Assembly: GCF_000482505.1 (NCBI RefSeq)
Contig: NZ_KI519445.1
Span: forward strand, 1 to 61,435
DNA length: 61,435 nucleotides
Reading direction: 5' to 3'
From: Leptotrichia trevisanii DSM 22070
GTDB taxonomy: Bacteria; Fusobacteriota; Fusobacteriia; Fusobacteriales; Leptotrichiaceae
Shown here: one piece after another, positions 55,608-61,435 of the stretch
Numbering within the stretch: position 1 is the first letter of the stretch
Layout of the letters: every line of letters begins with the position of its first letter
The notes under the pieces: model-generated
Told to the model about the DNA's origin: nothing
Seen by the model: the letters and a program-made list of their open reading frames with translations, nothing else
Database searches by the model: none
Position numbers and translations under genes: made by a program

Positions 55608-56060
55608 AACATCCACTCTCTTTTCTTCAATTTATTTTATTATATGCTCAAACTCCTAAAAATGAAACACATAAATCCTGTTTGAGTAATAGCCCAAACT
55701 TTATTCATTTTTTAAAACAATTTGGCTATAACAATTACACTTTTGAAATTTTATAAATCTCTTCTAAAATTTCGGTATTAGTATATCACACTTTAATTTT
55801 AATTTCAATTATTTAATAAAAAATTTTTCTCATATTTTTTAGTAAAATTTAATCTTTAAATTCTATGATTTTATTTTTTCAGAACCTCCAAATCCAGTAT
55901 TTAATAACCAAAAATAACACATCGTATTCCAAAGCCAAAAATATTTTCAAAATCCATCCAATAATTAAAGGAAAAAAAAAGTAATATCATGTATAATTCT
56001 ATACAAAAGGGATCATACGTTATCCTAAATTAACGTAAATTTTTTATAAAGGACATTTTT
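55608..56060. other. Intergenic region (453 bases) between divergent genes
   Basis: AT-rich spacer. It holds a promoter for the MliC-like gene at 55780-55808, which leaves a 165-base leader. Within that leader CTCAAAC (55647-55653) and GTTTGAG (55680-55686) can pair. No gene is seen. For the YitT gene only a TATAAT at 55992-55997 without a clear -35 box was found. Confidence 0.5.
55780..55808 (-). promoter_or_regulatory. Promoter of the MliC-like gene
   Basis: On the minus strand TTGAAA and TATACT with a 17-base spacer, about 170 bases before the start codon. Confidence 0.65.
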
Positions 56061-56918
56061 ATGAGAAAAAAAACAATTTTCACATTGATTAAGGACTATT
56101 TTTTAATTGGACTGGGAACTTTTATTCTGGCATTTGGATTACATTTTTTCTTTTTCCAGAATAAAATAGCAAGTGGAGGAGTAACAGGGCTGGCACTTGT
56201 TGTAAACAGCATTTTTCACATTTCAACAGGGTTATTTGTCGCAGTTAGCAATTTTATCCTGTTTGCACTTGCATTTATCGTAATCAGCGGGCAATTTGGC
56301 TTAAAAAGCATTTATGCTACGGTGCTTTTATCAATCTTTCTTTCATTTTTTGAAAAATTTTATCCCAATTATGCCCTTACTCACGACTTAATTTTAGCCA
56401 CAATTTTTGGAAGTGCATTGTGTGCTTTGGGAGTAACGATTATTTATTTGTACGAAGCCTCGACTGGCGGCACTTCAATCATTGCGAGAATCCTTACAAA
56501 ATATTGCCACATCAGCTACGGAATGTCAAGTTTCATTGTAGATGCAATTGTTACTCTTCTGGCAATTTTCGCCTTTGGAGTCGAACTGGGGCTTGTGGGA
56601 CTTTTAAGTGTCTATGTAACTGGATTTATCATTGACAAGTTTATTGAAGGATTTAATTCACGTAAGCAGATTATGATTATCACATCAAACAAGGACATCG
56701 TGCTAAACTACATTTTAAAGGATTTTGACAGAGGATGCACCGTACTTAAAGGAGTTGGAGGTTATTCTGGTGCTGAAAAGGACATTTTACTCACGATTAT
56801 CGAAAGAAGGCAGTTTATTCAGTTAAGAAAATTCCTAAAAACCCATGATCCAACTTCCTTTGTAACAGTAACTGACACGACAAAAGTTTTTGGAGAAGGT
56901 TTCGATCAATTACATTAA
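56061..56918 (+). CDS. YitT-family membrane protein
   Basis: A 285-residue protein with five to six membrane helices (to about residue 195) and a cytoplasmic DUF2179 domain (about 205-280). The family landmarks are NKIASGGVTGLALV in helix two, EASTGGTSIIARIL, and in the C-terminal part RGCTVLKGVGGYSGAEKDILLTII. The function is not established; transport of an unknown solute is assumed. AAGGA precedes the ATG. It is the last intact housekeeping-type gene before the accessory end. Confidence 0.92.
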   Translation: MRKKTIFTLIKDYFLIGLGTFILAFGLHFFFFQNKIASGGVTGLALVVNSIFHISTGLFVAVSNFILFALAFIVISGQFGLKSIYATVLLSIFLSFFEKFYPNYALTHDLILATIFGSALCALGVTIIYLYEASTGGTSIIARILTKYCHISYGMSSFIVDAIVTLLAIFAFGVELGLVGLLSVYVTGFIIDKFIEGFNSRKQIMIITSNKDIVLNYILKDFDRGCTVLKGVGGYSGAEKDILLTIIERRQFIQLRKFLKTHDPTSFVTVTDTTKVFGEGFDQLH

Positions 56919-57236
56919 TTTTTAAATTTTACAAAAAAAGAGAAAGCCAATTACAATTTTTTTATTTTATATTTCTAGACCTTTTTGGTTAATAAATGTT
57001 TTTTCTTATTTTATTTAATAGCAGTTTTTTTAACGCAAGGGCATCAAACGCCATGCCCTTGCATCCCCGCTCTCGAATTTCAATTTTACAGCAAAAGACA
57101 AAACTCGCTTTTAACAAAAGTTATTTTAATCTCATAAAGTTATTATTAATTTAAATGAAATAGAAAAGCTCAAACAAATTGTCTTTTACTGAAAAATTAA
57201 AATCTCGGAAATTTATAATAGACCTGTTCGACAACC
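56919..57236. other. Intergenic region (318 bases) with a perfect hairpin and an IS left end
   Basis: Holds a perfect 10-bp inverted repeat GCAAGGGCAT / ATGCCCTTGC (57035-57044 and 57053-57062, 8-base loop) without a T tail, in an otherwise AT-rich stretch. Near 57222 the sequence AGACCTGTTCGACAACC looks like the terminal repeat of the following IS5-family element. No gene is seen. Confidence 0.5.
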
Positions 57237-57811
57237 TTGTATAAAGACCAATATCAGGGTATAATAATACTGGTGATGAAAATGATAAATAATGTTGAAA
57301 AAATAAAAAAACTTAAAGAAGAAAACTATCAGAAAATTTTTGGCATTAAAAAAAATACCTTTGACAAAATGCTGAAACTTTTGAATGAAGCATACAGAAT
57401 TGAACATTTAAGAGGCGGACATCCGCCAAAACTGTCTGTTCTTGACAGGCTTGTAATTATACTTTCATACTATCGTGACTATAGAACTATGGAAAATATT
57501 GCCTTTGAATATGGTGTTGCAAAAAGTACCATCTGTGAGTGCGTTAAATGGGTTGAAAACATCTTGATAAAAAGCGAGGAGTTTTCTTTGCCCAAAAAAA
57601 GGGAACTTGTCAGGGACACTGAGATAGAAGTCGTGCTGGTTGATGCTACGGAATGTGAAATTGAGCGTCCTAAAAAAAACAGCGGAAATATTATTCAGGA
57701 AAAAGGAAAAAACATACTATAAAGGCTCAGATAGTGGCAGACGAAAAGGATTTAAGTATACTCAACGTCTCGTTTTCGCACGGGAGCGTTCATGACTTCA
57801 GGCTGTTCTGA
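57237..57811 (+). pseudogene. IS5-family transposase remnant (frameshifted, truncated)
   Basis: The first frame (57237-57722; a start at 57276 or 57282 is more likely) gives a helix-turn-helix part with RGGHPPKLSVLDRLVIILSY and YGVAKSTICECVKWVE, then VVLVDATECEIERP with the first Asp of the DDE triad. At a run of eight A (57672-57679) the reading continues in the -1 frame as KQRKYYSGKRKKHTIKAQIV and HGSVHDFRLF to a TGA at 57809. The shift could be programmed, as in some IS families, but the second part then ends, far short of the full catalytic domain. No right end is seen, so it is a remnant. Confidence 0.8.
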
Positions 57812-57891
57812 TGACTTGAATGAAGTTTCATATTTTGACGGAAATCATTAAAAATTCATTGATTCTAAAAAGCGAAAGGAATAATTGAATT

Positions 57892-59103
57892 ATGAGAAAA
57901 AGAAATGAATTAATATGGTTTTTGCCTCTTTGTTTTGTTTTTCTATCTTTAATAATGATAAAATTTTGTACTCCTAGAATAAATGAAAAATACATTGTTG
58001 AGGCTATAAAAAGAGAAAATATAGAACTTTTTGTAGATACTAAAGGTACTGTACAAGCTAAAGATTTAATTAATATCGGACTTGATATTGATATGGGTGT
58101 TGATAATATTTATTTCAAACAAGGAGATAAAGTAAAAAAAGGAGATGTTATTATAAGGTTTAGTGATTATCAAAATCAAGACCTTATCAATCAATTAAAT
58201 ATCCGTAATGCTGAACTTGCTGTAAAAAAATCTCAATTGAGATATTTGCGTGAACAATATAAATAAGGAATGCAAGTAATGGATCAAATACAAAAATTAT
58301 CTGGAGAAATAGCAAGTTTGGAAACTGATGTGAAAAAAATGTTTGAAGATAGTAAACTTGTTCAAAGAGTTATTTTTAGTCCAGCAGATGGATATATTGT
58401 AAAAATTAATGTAGTAAAAGGTGGAACAACAAATATTTCTACTCCTGTTTTAATATTAGTTAGGGACGATAACTTAAAAATTGTAACAGAGCCAATTGAA
58501 ACAAAAAAACTTGAATATGTAAATATTGGAAATTCTGCTCAAGTAAAATCCTTAAATTTAACACAAAATGATAAAGAAAAAAAGGCGGATAATTCAGATA
58601 ATTTTAAAACTTTTTCAGCTGTATTATATAAAATTAATGATACAAATGTTGAAAATCTTAAAACTTTGGAATTATTGACAAATTCCTTTAAAGATATTAT
58701 TTTAAATGAGCCTCTTAATATCCGAATCTTTTATCAAAAGAAAGAAAATATTTTAACTGTTCCATTAAAAGCTGTTGTAAAGAGGAAAATTAATAATATT
58801 ATAAAAACCTATATTTATTTTATAGATAAAGATAATAAAGTTACAGAAAAAGAAGTTTACACAGGTATAAATAATGGTGAAAAAGTTGAGATTTACGGTA
58901 TAGGAATAGATAAAGGTCAGGAAATTATTGTAAATCCAGATGATAAATTACAAAATAATGTTATTGTAAAAAGAAGAAGTTTGGAAGATGAAGAACTGGC
59001 AAGAAAGAAAAAATTAAAAAAATTAGAAGTTGAAACAGCGAAAAAGAAAGAAGAAATTGAAAAAGATGAAATAGAAATTATACGATTGAAGAAAGGAAAA
59101 TAA
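57892..59103 (+). pseudogene. HlyD/MacA-type efflux adaptor, interrupted by an in-frame stop
   Basis: Two pieces in the same frame are split by one TAA at 58264-58266. The first (124 codons) has a membrane anchor (residues 8-25) and half a lipoyl domain (VDNIYFKQGDKVKKGDVIIRF) and the start of a coiled coil. The second (from ATG 58270 or 58279, 275 to 278 residues) has the rest of the coiled coil, the second lipoyl half (FSPADGYIVKINVVKGG) and beta-barrel parts, ending in a Lys/Glu coiled tail. Adaptors link inner-membrane pumps to an outer-membrane channel. No MacB or TolC gene follows. Re-initiation could still make two halves. Confidence 0.75.
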
Positions 59104-59118
59104 AAATTTTCAAAGATT

Positions 59119-59137
59119 TAACTATTCAAAATAGTTA
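59119..59137. other. Perfect small inverted repeat between adaptor and NTPase genes
   Basis: TAACTATT-CAA-AATAGTTA, an 8-bp stem with a 3-base loop and no T tail. It lies in the 71-base gap before the NTPase gene. It may be a weak operator or an RNA hairpin. Confidence 0.35.
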
Positions 59138-59174
59138 GATATCATTACTAAATATATTGATAAGTGGAGGAAAA

Positions 59175-61142
59175 ATGGGAAAAAATAAAAAATTATCATT
59201 TGATGATAATAATAATTTAAAAAAAATAATATATTGGTTAATGGTAAATTTTTTTGTTTTAACAGCTCTAAATTTTCACTCAGGAGTGCATATTAGGAAA
59301 CAAGCTGAAAATATAGTGTACCTTTTTGTATTTTTATCTCCAACTTTATTTCAATTAGAAGGATTTAGAACTAAAAATATAAAAATAGAAAAAGTAATTT
59401 TATTTTTAATAAGTGTAATATTTTTCCAATTTGTTATTGGAATATTAAAAGAGTATCATTGTAAAATTTATTATAGTATATTAATATTATTTTATTCAAT
59501 GTATATCTATATGATTGTATCTGAAATATGTAAAATGAAACATATAAAAGGGATAGGAAAATTATTTTTAATTCCCATAGTAGTAGTAAGTTTTGTAAAT
59601 ATTTTTTTAAATCTCTACTTGATTAAGTTTCCAAACTATAATTTTGGAAAATGTAAAAATGAGAATGAAAATATATTTAAATATATAGAAATTTTTATAC
59701 ATGGGTTAGCATCTATTGCCTTTTTATATCTTTATGTCCAAACAGAAAGGTCCAATTTATATAAAAATAGTGAATTAGAATATCAAAGATTAGGTAAAAA
59801 TGATAAATTAGAAAATAATATCAATCGAAAAGATAAAATAATTATAAAAAGAATGATTGACAATAAAGAACGGAAAAAATATTTGTATGGGGTAATTGAA
59901 ATGGAGGAGTATGAGTATTTATTTTTATCAAAGGATTTAGAGTTGGGAGTTTTAAGTAAAGAAATAAAAAATAAATTAAAAAAAGGTAGAGAACTTATAA
60001 TAGATAATTTTTTCGGTAAAATACCTCAAAAAGTCCTTTTAAATATAGTTCCTAATAGTAATAAAATTACTATTATAGAAAAAAGGAATAAACTTATAAG
60101 AGGTAGAGAAGAATATTTAAAACAATTAAATAAAGAAATAAGAAATGAACGAAAATCTATTTTAGTAAGTGACGAATGGGGAAATGGTAAAACATTTTTT
60201 ATAAGAAAGTTTATGAGTAAATATAATTCAGAATATGAGTTTATATATATAAAAACTCCGTATTTTAATACAAAGGTTGAATTTAGAAAAAAAATTCTAT
60301 CAGAAATAAGAAGAGTATTTTTAAAAAATAAAATATTTTCAACTTCTGTGATAGAATTGTCAAAATATTTTAATGTGGAATTTAAAGGTATAATATTTAA
60401 TTTTCAAGAAATAGATTATACAAATATGATTTCAAACCTCTCAGAAGAATTAAGAATGATAAATAAAAAAATAATTCTAATTTTAGATGATGTAGATAGA
60501 ATAGATGAGAAAAAAATAGTACGTGAGTTTCTGGGGTTTGTAGGTGAATTAAATTTGGAATTAAATAATGAAATTACTATTATAACTATTTCTTCACATG
60601 AAAAATTAAAAGGAATATTAGAGTTAAAGGATAGTGACTATCTTGAAAAATATTTTGAGAAAGTGTTTTATTTAAAAAATCCAAGCGTTCTTGATAAAAT
60701 TTCTTTTTTTGGAAAAGAGAATAAATTGAAAAAAGAAACTATTAGTAAAATAATAGAGTTTGAAGAGTTTTTAAATAATGAAGTAAAGAAAGTAGATGAA
60801 GAAAATACTGATCAAATAAGGGTAGAAGAAAAAAATAAAAATTTAAGAAATATAGAAAGGCTTATTAAAAGAATAAGGAATTATAAAATAAAAAATGAAG
60901 TTTATGAAGACATATCTATTATTTTTGATATTATAGAATTATTGTATCCAAATTTTTGGAAAGAAATAAAAAAAGAGGTTATAAATGAAAAAACCATAAA
61001 TGAAAATGTTAAAGATGAGAGTCAAATAGGTGTGTACAATGTTATGAAGGAGATAAAGAAAAAAATTTGTATGAATAGGGAGAATTTATCGAATTCTTAT
61101 ATTTATTCAATGTTTGAAGCCAAAATATCTAACACAAGATAA
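59175..61142 (+). CDS. Membrane-anchored KAP-type P-loop NTPase
   Basis: A 655-residue protein. The first 190 residues hold six membrane helices (about 17-36, 46-62, 73-91, 98-118, 127-150, 170-190). A cytoplasmic NTPase follows: Walker A VSDEWGNGKTFF (about residue 335; family GxWGxGKT) and Walker B IILILDDVDRID (about 430), with TIITISSHEKL as sensor region. KAP NTPases such as PifA of plasmid F take part in phage exclusion. The C-terminal 150 residues are charged and helical. The ATG at 59175 has GGAGG upstream. It lies between an IS5 remnant and an IS110 element. Confidence 0.75.
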   Translation: MGKNKKLSFDDNNNLKKIIYWLMVNFFVLTALNFHSGVHIRKQAENIVYLFVFLSPTLFQLEGFRTKNIKIEKVILFLISVIFFQFVIGILKEYHCKIYYSILILFYSMYIYMIVSEICKMKHIKGIGKLFLIPIVVVSFVNIFLNLYLIKFPNYNFGKCKNENENIFKYIEIFIHGLASIAFLYLYVQTERSNLYKNSELEYQRLGKNDKLENNINRKDKIIIKRMIDNKERKKYLYGVIEMEEYEYLFLSKDLELGVLSKEIKNKLKKGRELIIDNFFGKIPQKVLLNIVPNSNKITIIEKRNKLIRGREEYLKQLNKEIRNERKSILVSDEWGNGKTFFIRKFMSKYNSEYEFIYIKTPYFNTKVEFRKKILSEIRRVFLKNKIFSTSVIELSKYFNVEFKGIIFNFQEIDYTNMISNLSEELRMINKKIILILDDVDRIDEKKIVREFLGFVGELNLELNNEITIITISSHEKLKGILELKDSDYLEKYFEKVFYLKNPSVLDKISFFGKENKLKKETISKIIEFEEFLNNEVKKVDEENTDQIRVEEKNKNLRNIERLIKRIRNYKIKNEVYEDISIIFDIIELLYPNFWKEIKKEVINEKTINENVKDESQIGVYNVMKEIKKKICMNRENLSNSYIYSMFEAKISNTR

Positions 61143-61269
61143 TAAAAAAGACTAACTATATAATGTCAAGTTTTTTTTTCAAAAAAAAACAAAAAATTTT
61201 TTTTGAAGAATTTATGTAAATTTTTGCATAACAAAATAGATAATTTAATAATTTAAATTATTCAAATGA
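61143..61269. other. Non-coding 3' end region of the IS110-family element
   Basis: Between the NTPase stop and the transposase stop. It contains long T and A tracts (TTTTTTTTT-C-AAAAAAAAA near 61171-61189, then AAAAAATTTTTTTT) and is otherwise AT-rich. The element boundary should lie here. No terminal inverted repeat is expected for this family. Confidence 0.4.
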
Positions 61270-61435
61270 TTAATTAATGATATTTTTAAAAAGTTCGTTT
61301 TTAGTTTGTAAATGGTAAATAACTCTGACTAATTTTTTAACAACGTGAGATATGGCAACATTAAAATGTTTACCTTGAGAACGTTTTCTGGCAAGATGTT
61401 CCTTAAATACAGGGCAGTAGATACTGGTTAGTCTT
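61270..61435 (-). mobile_element. IS110-family transposase, C-terminal end (partial)
   Basis: On the minus strand the last 54 codons run in from the window edge: LTSIYCPVFKEHLARKRSQG, KHFNVAISHVVKKLVRVIYH, then a stop at 61270-61272. This is the end of the Transposase_20 (C-terminal, Ser-containing) domain of IS110-type DEDD transposases, where a phrase like yR.LrakGK.h..AlvAvarKLlr.iy is typical. The element uses a bridge RNA to find its target in the family members that were studied. The N-terminal part lies outside the window. Confidence 0.85.

Noticed and set aside
56061-61435. A complete efflux operon (adaptor plus pump)
   Set aside because: Only the adaptor is present and it is interrupted; no ABC or RND pump or outer-membrane channel gene lies within the window.

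Overview
The window is AT-rich (roughly 30% GC by eye). Its ribosome binding sites are of the AGGAGG type, and its genes are packed in long runs with gaps of tens of bases. The mix of Gram-negative envelope features (OmpA-like protein, MliC-like lysozyme inhibitor, HlyD-type adaptor) with a Firmicutes-like core (AddA/AddB-type nuclease, XseB, PgpH-type HD phosphodiesterase, DgkA-PAP2 fusion, YitT, Mn-dependent pyrophosphatase) points to Fusobacteriota. Leptotrichia or a close relative is my best guess. That is an inference from protein flavour, not from a marker gene.

Layout. 1-1258: the end of a phage-type amidase gene and three small genes, two of them membrane proteins, which look like the lysis end of a prophage. 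They lie against the 3' end of a three-tRNA operon (Ser-Ser-Arg, minus strand, 1444-1756) that has its own promoter and terminator. 1871-13883: mostly plus-strand housekeeping genes (tpiA, secG, addB-like, addA-like, ppaC, a secreted cyclophilin, a methyltransferase, AtpZ/AtpI-like proteins). 13889-28863: a long minus-strand run (cbiB, pgeF-like, a UPF0324 transporter, ispA, xseB, rsmD, dnaE, a HAD phosphatase, a ParB/sulfiredoxin-fold protein, a phosphoesterase, a cysteine desulfurase) with several unknown exported proteins. 28968-36463: an accessory run of six minus-strand genes: a GHKL ATPase, an unknown protein, a DUF6339-like protein, an AAA ATPase/PD-(D/E)XK protein, and two DUF2207-like membrane paralogs. 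It starts from a strong promoter divergent to that of tRNA-Thr.

36596-44180: tRNA-Thr, a 19-bp inverted repeat around a tiny secreted-protein gene, envelope proteins (OmpA-like, YiiG-like, TlpA-like), a frameshifted exported protein, and a PspA / SPFH / zinc-ribbon operon resembling ydjFGHI of Bacillus. 44196-55607: minus-strand housekeeping genes (queA, prmC, prfA, dgkA-PAP2, ybeY, pgpH) plus a JAB-DinG fusion and a tandem MliC-like protein. 56061-61435: a YitT gene, then a scrambled accessory end: an IS5-family remnant, an adaptor gene with an in-frame stop, a membrane-anchored KAP-type NTPase, and the 3' end of an IS110-family transposase.

The best candidate for an undescribed system is the three-gene module at 32825-36463 (GHKL ATPase + unknown + DUF6339-like). 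The genes overlap like one translational unit, share one promoter, and are followed after about 20 bases by an ATPase-nuclease gene. The family resemblance is to MORC/MutL-like ATPases of restriction-type loci, but I see no methyltransferase or helicase here. The KAP NTPase between two insertion sequences is the second candidate. No CRISPR array, rRNA or replication origin was seen.
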